A stretch of 64,000 bases of DNA from the NCBI GenBank assembly GCA_043228905.1, contig JBHGNT010000001.1, forward strand, positions 18,414,001 to 18,478,000. The letters are read 5' to 3'. Each line of letters starts with the position of its first letter. Position 1 is the stretch's first letter. Made by a program: the position numbers and the translations under genes. Positions 41,641 to 51,687 of the stretch are shown piece after piece. The notes under the pieces were generated by a model. The model ran no database searches, had not been told where the DNA came from, and worked only from the letters and a program-made list of their open reading frames with translations. The stretch is from Azolla caroliniana (Eukaryota > Polypodiophyta).

Positions 41641-42111
41641 TTAAGGACAAAAGAAGAACGGAACTACAAGGACACAATTGGCAAGCACAAAGAGAAAGTA
41701 GCATTAACTGGTGTTGTTCTGAATTCATTCAAGGTGCACTCAATTATTTAAACTAAGCGGCATGCGTACCTATTGCATGCATGCGATATGCATGCATGTG
41801 CCGAGTGTAAATAATACAAGGGAGCAATTATGCCCCGGGGGCTTCACCTTGTATGATAGCATGTGAGTTCATCAAAAGGGGTTTAAATTAATCAGTGAGA
41901 TACAGAATATATATATAAGGGTATTAATAAATATTTGAAAATATATTTACATAAGGGTATTATCAATTATGCTGGAAACTTTTTTTACCTAAGCCCATGG
42001 AATATTATATATTTCAATGAGATAGTAAAGAATATATTATGCAAAGAATACTCAAATTTAGAGACGACATGAGTTTATCACCGTCTGGACAACGGCACCA
42101 TTCATGAGATC
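41641..42111. other. AT-rich spacer, no gene seen
   Basis: No coding signal. It contains a palindromic GCATGCATGC/GCATGCATG cluster (about 41785-41815) and two copies of TAAGGGTATTA (about 41918 and 41953). It could be an old LTR or leader. Confidence 0.4.
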
Positions 42112-42116
42112 TATCA

Positions 42117-42187
42117 TGATATGGCAAGACTCAAACCCATGACCTTATGCTACAGGGTCGAGCTCTTACCATTAGACTATGAATTGT
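42117..42187 (-). other. tRNA-like module in L left LTR
   Basis: Minus strand has A-box TAGTCTAATGG (42169-42179, followed by TAAGAGC as in a D-arm) and B-box-like GGGTTTGAGTC (42128-42138). The right LTR keeps GGGTTCGAGTC, nearer the consensus (47341-47351, module 47330-47401). Antisense to L. Confidence 0.6.
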
Positions 42188-42293
42188 GATTTGTAGGATA
42201 TTATTTTCATTTATGCTTTATCATAGAAAATTGATGTATATTCCAGATCTCTCTGGAACATACTAGAAGCTTCAGGATTATTCCTAAAAACAC

Positions 42294-42300
42294 TATAAAA
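42294..42300 (+). promoter_or_regulatory. TATA box in L LTR
   Basis: TATAAAA in CACTATAAAAGGAGGC. Transcription would be expected about 25-35 bp downstream, at 42319-42335, the position of the self-complementary AAATTGGTTCAA. Confidence 0.6.
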
Positions 42301-42326
42301 GGAGGCACAAGGCATTGTTTTGAACC

Positions 42327-42338
42327 AAATTGGTTCAA
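42327..42338 (+). promoter_or_regulatory. Predicted mRNA 5' end, self-primer sequence of L
   Basis: AAATTGGTTCAA is the exact reverse complement of 42558-42569. It is also the right arm of the palindrome TTGAACCAAATTGGTTCAA (42320-42338). In Tf1 the first nucleotides of the mRNA fold onto the primer site and are cleaved to prime reverse transcription; location and match here fit that model. Confidence 0.6.
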
Positions 42339-42557
42339 CGCCAGTCTTAAGCCGCTTAGCCGATTTGTATTTATCTTTTCACATAATATAAGAGTTGTTG
42401 TCATCATCCTTCTCTCTCTCTCTTTCTCGCTATCTCTCTCTCTTCTCTTCTCACTTCCTCTCTCGGGAATCTTACGCAATCCCGTCCTCTTAGTACTAAT
42501 AGTACTGCTCTTCTTTAGTACTAATTCCATCTCTGCTTTAGTACAACTCCTGACGGT

Positions 42558-42569
42558 TTGAACCAATTT
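42558..42569 (+). promoter_or_regulatory. Self-priming PBS of L
   Basis: TTGAACCAATTT begins 2 nt after the 5' LTR. It does not start with TGG and matches no tRNA 3' end that I recognise, but pairs over 12 nt with the LTR sequence at 42327-42338. Confidence 0.6.
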
Positions 42570-42594
42570 TTCCTCCTACCCTTTTCCCTATACT

Positions 42595-43752
42595 ATGGCT
42601 ACTGTTAGCGCCCAAGAATATCAATCCGTTTTCTCCGAGCTACAGTGCTTAAAAGAAAAATTTGTTGCCTTGGAACAAGAAAACCAACGGCTGATAGGGG
42701 ATCTGCAACAAATCGCTCTAGAAAAGCAACAAACGCAGCAACAGCATGGGGAGTTAGCGTTACGAGTGCAACAACTCAAAGCGGCATTGCAAAAACAAGG
42801 ATCAAGTCCCCAAGGATTTCATAAAGAGCCGAAGATTGGACTTCCTGTGAAATTTGATGGAACGCGATCGCAATTCAAGGGATTCCTTAATCAGGTACAA
42901 TTAGTCCTCCAAATGCATCCTTCCCGATACCCCATTGATGCATCCCGAGTCGGCTTAATAGGCACATTGCTTAGCGGCTCAGCCTTAGCATGGTTCGCTC
43001 CACTCCTAGAAAAACAATCGCCCTTGCTTAATAGCTTTGAAGATTTTATTAGTGAGTTCAAAGCCTGCTTTGGAGACACCGACAGCATCAGGACGGCGAT
43101 CAACAAGATCCGGCGATTGCGTCAAGGCGATCGTCCAGCCTCTGCCTACGCGGCGGATTTCCGCCTACTCGCTTCAGACATACCCTGGGATGATCAAGCA
43201 CTAATGCAGCAGTTTCGCTATGCCCTGCGAAACGATGTCAAAGATCTACTTCTAACTTTCCCCGAAGAACCAAAGTCTCTTACGGAGGCAATCAGTCGAG
43301 CGGTCCAATGTGACAACCGCCTTTTCGAACGGCATTCGGAACGTCAATTACAGATACCACGCGCTAGGCCGGAGCCCACTTACGCTGCAGTCGCGGCTAA
43401 ACCGTTTGCACGAGACATACCTCAAGCAAATACTTCGACACCGATGGAGATCGATACCATGCGTAGACGCGGGCCGTTATCGGAAGAAGAAAAGCAACGA
43501 CGAGGTGCAAATCGATTATGTCTTTATTGCGGTGGACCAGGGCATATCACAATCAATTGTCCCCATAGGCCAAGAAGACAGGTAAATCAAATTGTAGCCT
43601 GTACTAAACCCGAGTCAATTCTTCCCTTAGGAGTGTCTGATAGTATTAATAGTACTAATAGAGTGTTTGATAGTAATCATAGTACTAATAGCCCAAGTAT
43701 CTCAAAAAAAATTGAAATCCTTAGTCAATTAGATGAAGAGTTAAACGATTGA
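42595..43752 (+). CDS. Element L gag (intact)
   Basis: An uninterrupted 385-residue protein. The N-terminal coiled coil (CLKEKFVALEQENQRLIGDL to about residue 70) is followed by the sushi/Tf1-type capsid (LPVKFDGTRSQFKGFLNQVQ at about residue 83; LIGTLLSGSALAWFAPLLE; FGDTDSIRTAINKIRRLRQG) and a single complete knuckle CLYCGGPGHITINC (about residue 307; CX2CX4HX4C). The C-terminus repeats short Asn/Ser-rich words arising from the TAGTACTAAT DNA motif. It packages element RNA into particles. The start is the first ATG 39 nt after the LTR. Pol begins in another frame around the stop. Confidence 0.85.
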   Translation: MATVSAQEYQSVFSELQCLKEKFVALEQENQRLIGDLQQIALEKQQTQQQHGELALRVQQLKAALQKQGSSPQGFHKEPKIGLPVKFDGTRSQFKGFLNQVQLVLQMHPSRYPIDASRVGLIGTLLSGSALAWFAPLLEKQSPLLNSFEDFISEFKACFGDTDSIRTAINKIRRLRQGDRPASAYAADFRLLASDIPWDDQALMQQFRYALRNDVKDLLLTFPEEPKSLTEAISRAVQCDNRLFERHSERQLQIPRARPEPTYAAVAAKPFARDIPQANTSTPMEIDTMRRRGPLSEEEKQRRGANRLCLYCGGPGHITINCPHRPRRQVNQIVACTKPESILPLGVSDSINSTNRVFDSNHSTNSPSISKKIEILSQLDEELND

Positions 43753-46700
43753 GTTCAGCCAAAATAGGAGCCATTTGGTTGGACAACAGCCCTAGATATG
43801 TACAGCCCATTAGTGGTTCCATTCCTTCCAAGCAAGTTAGCAATGTGTTCCTAGCCCAAGTCATTGTTAGTACTAAAAGTACTCCCCCAGTACCCGTCCT
43901 AGCACTTTTAGATTCCGGAGCTAATTCCTTTTTCATGAATCGAAATTTGCCCAAGCTTCTCAGATATCCTTAAGAAAACTTCCTTGTCTCGCAGCTGCAG
44001 TAGTCATTGATGGTCGTCCCATTGCTTCCGGGAATATTGTAGAAGAATCAAAACCCATTCAAGTTGTCCTAGGTAGTTTTGTGTGTGTAATATCATTTAA
44101 TATAATTAGTAGTCCAGAGCATCCCATTGTCCTAGGATTACCTTGGTTTGAATTACATAATCCAGCCAGCCATAGATTGGAGAACAAGAGAAGTCCGATA
44201 TCGACAACCCCAAGAATCAACTCACCGAGTTTCGACCATTTCACTCCATCAACTACGCGAAGAAGGACCCAAGGAGGCAATGTTCCTATTTGCAATATCA
44301 GTACATCCTTCCAGCACTATTAAGAAGGACTCCTCAGTACAACTTCCAGCAAAATATCATCCTTATGCCGATGTATTTGACAAGGTAAAAGCTGGTACCC
44401 TTCCTCATCACCGTCCCTATGACTGTCCCATCGATTTACAACTAGGAACCGAGCCACCATGGGGACCAATTTACAACTTGTCACCCACCGAGTTAGAAGT
44501 CCTTCGAGCCTACATAGAGGAGAACTTGGCAAGCGGGTTCATCCGTCATTCGAAATCTCCGGCCAGTGCACCCATCTTCTTTGTCAAGAAGAAAGATGGC
44601 TCACTTCGTCTTGTCAGTGATTACCGCGGATTGAATAAAGTCACCATCCGGAATAGGTATGCACTTCCTCTTATATCAAGTCTTTTAGAGCGAGTTAATG
44701 GTGCCAAGTTTTTTACTAAAATCGACCTCCGAGGAGCGTATAACCTCGTGCGGATCCGACCGAGAGATGAATGGAAGACCGCCTTTCGCACGTGGTATGG
44801 GCATTTCGAGTATACTGTTATGCCGTTCGGCCTAACCAATGCACCCCGCAGTCTTCCAACACATGGCAAATGATATATTTAGAGACCTCTTGGATATCTG
44901 TTTGATCATTTATCTGGATGATCTATTGATTTATTCGAAGACCCAAGAAGAGCACGATTCACATGTACTATTAGTACTAAAGCGACTCCGCGAGAATGGT
45001 CTTTATGCCAAGCTAGAAAAATGTAGCTTTGACTGCAAGCAAGTGGAATTTCTAGGCTACGTCATCTCCTCAAAGGGCATCGCCATGGATCCAGCTAAAA
45101 TCTAAACTGTACTAGAGTGTCAAATTCCACGGTCGGTACGAGATGTACAATGTTTTCTAGGTTTTGCTAACTTCTACCGTAAGTTTATACAGGATTACTC
45201 GAAGATTATTTTACCTCTCACACAACTTACGAAGAAGGGCCAAGCATTTCTTTGGTCCATAGAAGCAGATATGGCTTTTTGGCATCTTAAGAAAGCCTTT
45301 ACATCAGCATCGATTCTAGCTCATGTGGATACAAGCAAACCATTCATCATGGAGGCCGACGCATCAGATTTCGCCCTCGGTAGCATCCTTTCTCAACCAG
45401 GAGGTAAAGAAGAGTTGCATCCGGTGGCTTTCCATTCGCGCAAATTCGATGTCGCAGAAATCAACTACGAAATACATGACAAGGAGTTATTAGCCATCGT
45501 GGATTCATTTGTACAATGGCGGCATTTTTTAGAGGGCTCTCCACATCAGGTCATTGTCTTTAGCGATCATAAAAATCTTGCTTATTTTCAGAACGCTCAC
45601 GTACTAAATCGACGGCAAGCTCGGTGGGCGCAATTCCTCACGCGTTTCGACTTCAAAATCACATATCGACCGGGGAAGCAGCAAGGAAAAGCAGATGCAC
45701 TATCACGGCGTTCATATCTTGCTCCTCGTCCTGGTGATGCAACATTTGATAATCAAAAGCAAGTAATCTTGGGACCAACACGATTGCACACGACGCGGAT
45801 TTTTCACACCCCAATGGATTCACGGATTACCGATGACATACGTGCAACCTTGAAGACGAATAGTTTTGCTCAAGACATCCTGGCGCACATTGATACTTCT
45901 CGGGCATCCTGTTCTCGGTCTCAACAACCAGGTATTGACTACCGACAATTCGAATATCATGATGGTTTGTTATTCTTTAAAAAGCGCGTATATGTCCCCG
46001 ATTGCTCCTGTCGCCTTAGCTCCTGTCGCCTTCAAATTGTCCAGCATTGTCAAGACACGCATACGGCGGGACATTTCAGTAGTACTAAGACATTGGAGCT
46101 AGTGCAAAGATCTTTTTGGTGGCCCCACATGCGCCGTTTTGTCGACGACTACATTCAGACTTGTGATGCTTACTGCCGAGCAAAGATGCCACGACACCAT
46201 CCATATGTCTTGTTGGAACCCTTACAAATTCCAAGTAAGCCGTGGCAGTCTATTTGTCTTGATTTTATCACAGATCTGCCGGTCTCGAAGGGGTTCGATG
46301 CTATCCTAACCGTCGTCGATCGATATACGAAGATGGCACATTTTGTGCCGTCTACTAAAGCCATCACTAGCGAGGAAACCGCCGCCCTTGTTATGCGTGA
46401 GGTATTTCGGCATCATAGCCTCCCAGACAGTATCATCAGTGATCGAGGACCGCAATTTGTCTCCAAATTTTGGCAGCATCTCTTCAAGATGCTCAAGGTC
46501 TCCTGCAATCTCTCCTCAGGCTACCATCCTCAGACCGACGGGCAGGCGGAACGAACAAACCAAACGCTGGAGCAATATCTCCGGTGTTTCCTGAGTTATT
46601 AACAAGACGATTGGGCCGAGATTCTCCACTTTGCGGAGTTTGCGTATAATAATGCTATTCACTCCTCGACTCGGACCTCCCCATTTTTCGCTTATACCGG

Positions 46701-47312
46701 TTTCCATCCTCGTTGGTCAGTGATCGACACCCCGGAGCTACCTACCAACCCTCGTGCCGAGGATCATTTGGAGAGGCTACGCAAGATCCAGATGGATCTC
46801 TCTACTCACCTTCATCATGCTCAACACACACAGAAGACTTATGCGGATCGTCATCGGATTCCCTCCTCTTTTGCCATCGGAGATTGAGTATGGCTCTTAC
46901 GTCGTCACATCAAGACTACTCGACCGTGCGACAAGTTGGATTATCGACGACTCGGTCCCTTCCGTATTACGGGAAAGATTAATGATGTCACATTCCGCCT
47001 TGATCTCCCTCTGCAGCTTCATATACATCCGGTTTTCCATTGTTCTCTTCTTGAACCTTTTAAAGCAAACACCATTTCCGATCGTGTGACACCACCGCCG
47101 CCCCGGAGTATGAAGTTGTTGCCATCCTCGATTCCAAACTTGTTCGCAACAAACTTTATTACTTGGTTGATGTGCTCGGTTATAGTCCGAGCGAACATAC
47201 TTGGGAACCCGTCGAGCGCCAATGCACAGGATCTTCTTGTTGATTTCCACCGAAAGTATCTGGACAAACCCGGTCCGCAATTAGCACCGACTCGTTCCAC
47301 TCATCGTCTTTA
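43753..47312 (+). pseudogene. Element L pol with C-terminal chromodomain, decayed
   Basis: Protease ALLDSGANSFFMN (D at about 43911), RT ([29 protein letters not shown]; catalytic YLDD at 44911-44922), RNase H (MEADASDFALGSILSQPGG; VFSDHKNLAYF), zinc region (HTAGHFSSTKT... CDAYC, final part altered), integrase (CLDFITDLP, ISDRGPQF, GQAERTNQ: DDE kept) and AEFAYNNAIHSSTRTSPF. A chromodomain follows at about 47104-47230 (YEVVAILDSKLV, YYLVDVLGYSPSEHTWEPVE). Frame breaks lie near 43955, 44845 and 47100, with stops at 45103, 46600 and 46886. Confidence 0.85.
47104..47230 (+). pseudogene. Chromodomain of element L integrase
   Basis: In the frame of GAGTATGAAGTTG: a YEVVAILD strand, then KLYYLVDVLGY and HTWEPVER. 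The aromatic cage positions (Y, W-like and W in TWEP) fit a chromodomain, which in chromoviruses guides integration to particular chromatin. A one-base shift relative to the upstream pol frame separates it. Confidence 0.65.
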
Positions 47313-47324
47313 AGGGGGAGATAG

Positions 47325-47769
47325 TGTCATGATATGGCAAGACTCGAACCCATGACCTTATGCTACATGGGTCGAGCTCTTACCATTAGACTATGAATTG
47401 TGATTTGTAGGATATTATTTTCATTTATCCTTTATCATAGAAAATTGATGTATATTCCAGATCTCTCTGGAACATTCTAGAAGCTTCAGGATTATTCCTA
47501 AAAACACTATAAAAGGAGGCACAAGGCATTGTTTTGAACCAAATTGGTTCAACGCCAGTCTTAAGCCTCTTAACCGATTTGTATTTATCTTTTCACATAA
47601 TATAAGAGTTGTTTTCATCATCCTTCTCTCTCTCTCTTTCTCGCTATCTCTCTCTCTTCTCTTCTCACTTCCTCTATCGGGAATCTTACGCAGTCCCGTC
47701 CTCTTAGTACTAATAATACTGCTCTTCTTTAGTACTAATTCCATCTCTGCTTTAGTACTACTCCTGACA
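47325..47769 (+). repeat. Element L 3' LTR (445 bp)
   Basis: TGTCATGATATGG...CTCCTGACA, preceded by TAAGGGGGAGATAG. About 13 differences from the left LTR. Confidence 0.88.
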
Positions 47770-47799
47770 ACATCCAATTATGGTACTCCTTATTGGCAT

Positions 47800-47910
47800 T
47801 TTCAGCCTCCGAAATGATTGTTTCCCCCACCGATCACATAGAGTATAAAATCTTGTAAAAATGTTTACACTAATGACAGGATATTTTTTAAAAATAAAAA
47901 AATAAAAAAT
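47800..47910 (+). repeat. LINE-like 3' tail, copy 1
   Basis: TTGTTTCCCCCACCGATCAC ... ACTAATGACAGGATATTTTT followed by A-rich DNA matches the 3' tails at 53720-54072 and 55006-55215. Confidence 0.45.
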
Positions 47911-48137
47911 TGGAGTAACATATATACAAACATATACATGCATGCATGCATCCATATATACCTACATTCAAACATTACATCCATGAATATGTATATACAT
48001 ACATTACACCCATTTATACATGTATAGTAACAAAACATAAATATATGTACAAATATATATTACCATATGTAAATATGTACGTACACATACATTACATACT
48101 ACATACATATTAGAATCGACCATATATATTGACATAC
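47911..48137. repeat. AC/AT-rich microsatellite
   Basis: (ACAT)n-type sequence. It contains CCATATGTAAATATGTAC, the unoccupied paralogue of the element C insertion site. It continues after element D at 52956. Confidence 0.8.
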
Positions 48138-48380
48138 TGTGAAATGCTCTCAAGAATAGCCTTCCTTTCATTATGTCTCAAGTTACATTTTATAGACTCT
48201 CTCTTAGCGTGGAGGGTGTTCTCCCGCTCCAATTAGCTCTACTAATTATGGGGCTTGGTGGGGGCCTAGTTTGGGTGTGGTGCATGAGGCTTGGTAGGGG
48301 CCTAATTTGGGTGTGGTCTATGTGTGGTGCATGGGGCTTGGTAGGGGCCTAATCTAGGTGTGGTCCATGTGACCACCACA
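48138..48380 (-). repeat. Element D 3' LTR (243 bp)
   Basis: On the minus strand TGTGGTGGTCACATGG...GCATTTCACA. It contains three tandem GGGCCTAAT/GTGTGGT-type units (about 48250-48370, + strand). Polypurine tract AAGGGGGAAT at 48381-48390. Confidence 0.9.
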
Positions 48381-48402
48381 ATTCCCCCTTGTAAAAAAAA
48401 AG

Positions 48403-51400
48403 TTATTGTGCAGTCGAAGCGCGACGAGGCGTGGACGACGGTTCCAGACGGGGGGATGACACGGGCGTGGGCGTAGGCATGAGTGTGGGCGGGGGCGGTG
48501 GTAGTTGATGGAAGGGCTTCATGCGAGACTAGTGAGCAAAGGTAGAGCGGTTGTTGGAGGCGCGGCGGAGCAGGTATGTAGTGTCACGTATCTGCTTTTG
48601 AACTTCGAAGGGACCGATCCATCGGTGCATGAGCGATTCGCTGAGACCGCAACGACGGATGGGGAAGTAGACGAGGACTTTGTCACCGACGTGGTATTGA
48701 TGGTCGACACGGCCTATATCGTGTTGTCGTTTTTGGCGTAGTTGTGCCTGGTGCAGGTTGCTCGTGATGGCTTTGCGCAGGAGGGGCTGGAGTTGTTGTA
48801 GGTGGGACCACCAAGACACTGCGTCAGCGTGGAGTCGTGTGGTTGGTTGCGGGACTGCCACTTCTGGGGGTAAGCGTGGGTCCCTTCCGTAAAGGGCCCG
48901 AAATGGGCTAATGCGGGTACAGGCTTGCACAGTTGTGTTGTAGGCATGCGTAACGAAGGGCAAGATTCGGTCCCAGGTTGAGTGCAGCTGATCGATGTAG
49001 GCTGAGATTTGTTGTTTTAAGGTTCGATTGAGGCGCTCCGTCAACCCATTCGTTTGCGGATGGTAGGGTGACGTGAATAACTGTTGGATTCCTAGTTGTG
49101 TTGAAACGAGGCGTAGGAGCTCACCGTTGAACTGGGGTCCTCGATCGGACAAGATTTGGAGTGGGCAACCGTGGGGGAAGATGATTTTCTCCAATAGTTT
49201 GGAGGCAATGGTCATAGCCTTTGCATCTGGGATAGCGGCCGTCTCAGCCCAACGCGTCAAGTACTCGGTGATGACGAGGATGAATTTGTTCCCTCCTTGT
49301 GACTCGGGAAAGGGGCCCATAATGTCCCATCCGACGATTTCAAATGGAGCTTGAACTTGTATCGGATGTAAGAGGCCTTGAGCCACTTGAGGTGATTTGA
49401 TGGCCTGACATAAGTTGCATGCTTTGATGTAGGAGGCGACCTCGTGGCGTAGCCCAGGCCAATAGAATTTGTGACGAATTTTGTCGAGCACCTTATGAAA
49501 ACCCAAGTGGCCGGACAACGGGTGATCGTGGAAGAAACGAAGGTAAGACTGGCGTAGTTGCTCAGGCACGTAGACTCGGGGTTCTTTGCCTACTTGACAA
49601 AAAAGTAGGACATTATCCTGGATCATGAATTGCTTGGTGAGGGATGATGTCGGTTCAGCTCATAGGCGGTGGCAGATATCTTGGATTTGTTTGTCGTGTT
49701 GTTGCATGTTGGCCATTTGGGACGAGGATATGGGGAAATCGATTGTGTTGGAGGTGATCTGGTTCGCCTGAAAGGATATGCGGGATAATCCATCGGCGAC
49801 GATGTTTTGTGGACCATGGCGATAGCGCAGAGTGAATGTGTAATCCTGTAGCGCCAAAACCCAACGAAGTAAGCGGCCGGGTGGATGAGCCTTCTTTATG
49901 AGGGAGAGCAATGGCTGATGGTCTGTTTCGACTAATGTATTTGATCCGTGAAGGTATGGGTGGAAACGATGGAATGCCCAGACGATGGCGAGGAACTCTT
50001 TTTCAGTTGTCGAGTAATTTTGTTCGGCTTTGGTAAGTGACCGACTGATGTAGGCAATCGGGCGGAGTTGGTCGTTGTCGTCGGATTGGAGCAGGACCGC
50101 ACCAAGGCCGACATTGGAGGCATCCGTCTATAGATGGAAAGGCTTCGTGAAATCAGGGTGGGCCAGGAGGTCAGAGGCTTGGAGTGTTCTCTTGAGCTGC
50201 AGGAAGCTGGATTCGCAGGCTTCGGTCCACAGGAAGGGTGCGTCTTTTTGTAGGAGCGCGCGTAGTGGGGCTAACAGGTCGGCTAGCCGTGGGATGAAAC
50301 GAAGAGAGAACGTGAGGAGGCCGAGGAAGCGTTGAAGCTGCTTGACTGTGGTGGGGAGTGGGATTTTTTGGACTGCTTTTGTCTTCTCCGGGTCCATTTG
50401 TATTCCGTCGGAGGAGATGACGTACCCAAGGAAGCGGAGGCACGTACTACCCCATCGGCACTTCTTCCATTGCAGCTGCAATCGATAGCGTTGAACACAA
50501 GTTAGGACCTCCCGAAGGACTTGAAGGTGTTCTGCCCAAGTGCTTGTATGTACCAGAATATCTTCTAGATAGACGATGACGACACGGCGGGTGATGAGAT
50601 CATCGAAGATGGCATTAGCCATTCGCTAGAATGTGCTCCCCGCATCAGATAGGCCAAAGGGCATCCGTGTGAACTGAAAAATGCCTTTCCTAGTGCGGAA
50701 TGCAGTTTTGTGGGCATCGTGAGGATTCATCGGGATCTGCCAATATCCCGAGGCTAGATCGAGGGAGGTGAAGTACTTTGATTTGCCAAGCTGGTCGAGG
50801 AGGTCATCGATACGAGGGAGAGGGTATCGGTCATGGGTGGTGACATGGTTCAGTTGTCGGAAGTCGACACAAAAGCGGTAAGAACCATCCCCTTTCTTTA
50901 CCATGTGTGGCTCCGAGATCCACTCGCTCTTGGAAGGTGTGATAATCCCTTGTTGGAGCATAGTTTTGACGGCGTTGTCGATGCGCTCGTGGTTGAGAGG
51001 CGAGCGACGTCGGGGAGCTGCGTTGATGGGGCGGGCGTTGCCTGTAGGAATCGTGTGGTGAATCGGAAAACAGACCGAGGGAGGTTTTACAGGTGGTGTA
51101 GACAACGAGGGAAAGGTGGCGAGGAGCCGTCTGATGTCGTTGATGCGCTCCGCCGGTGATATCAAGTACTGTGTGTTGCTGATGTGGGTGGTATCCTGCG
51201 GAGTAGTGAAGAGCGCGATCGGAATGTGATTTGGGAGGATGAGCTGTTGTGCGGAGAAATCGAGACAGGCTCGACTATGGAGGAACCAATCACATCCCAA
51301 GGTGATTGGGAACAACTGGCGCGGGAGGACGTAGAAACGATGGTGGATCTGGGCGGAACTAATGGTGAGCATGGACCTGACTTGCGTATGTGAGTGGTAC

Positions 51401-51687
51401 ACCCGTTGTTGGTCGCCGAAGAGGATTTTAATGGGCGGTGCGTGGCTCGTGGGAAGTTGTAATTGGGTGACTAAATCTGCGCTGATGGAAGAGATGCTGC
51501 TGCCGGAGTCGAGGAGAACTTCTTGGGTCGTGTGCTGGAGGCGGGCGATTGTGGTACAAACGGGCGAAGTTGATGAAGTGGAGGCGTGGACGTGCGGGGG
51601 CGGCTCGATCGTGGGAGAAACGGGAGAAGTTGAGGACGTGGAGACGTGGACGTGCGGGGGCGGCTCTCCCTGCGGCACCCCGCGCAT
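48403..51687 (-). pseudogene. Element D pol (PR-RT-RNaseH-IN) with four nonsense codons
   Basis: Start at 51687 overlapping the gag stop (TAATG). The N-terminal 20-residue PPPHVHAS-type repeat is present. Protease VLLDSGSSISSIS is intact. RT is full but reads YLED (about 50567-50578) where C has YLDD. RNase H has TDASNVGLGAVLLQ; the HHCC region (HPLSGHLGFHK... CNLCQA) and integrase (VGWDIMGPF, LSDRGPQF, TERLNRT: DDE intact) follow, then LMHRWIGPFEV. Stops: TAG 50626, TAG 50128, TGA 49660, TAG 48529; each replaces Gln or Arg of C by a C-to-T change. Confidence 0.88.

Larger units (their letters stand above)
42112..42555 (+). repeat. Element L 5' LTR (444 bp)
   Basis: Begins TATCATGATATGGC (TGTCATG in the right LTR) and ends CTCCTGACG (CTCCTGACA in the right LTR). 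It has an antisense tRNA-like module at its start, a TATA box, a palindrome, CT-rich repeats and several TTAGTACTAAT words that also occur inside gag and pol. Confidence 0.88.
42112..47769 (+). mobile_element. Element L: Tf1/sushi-like chromovirus, full length (5.66 kb)
   Basis: LTRs of 444 and 445 bp (about 3% different) enclose a leader, gag, protease, RT, RNase H, integrase, a chromodomain and the polypurine tract TAAGGGGGAG. Gag is intact; pol has several frame breaks. There is no tRNA primer site; a self-priming arrangement is seen instead. Flanks AGATC (42107-42111) and ACATC (47770-47774) agree at 4 of 5 bases, a weak target duplication. Confidence 0.9.

Noticed and set aside
42107-47774. 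Firm target-site duplication for element L
   Set aside because: AGATC versus ACATC match at 4 of 5 bases only, and the LTR termini have themselves mutated (TA start, CG end on the left).
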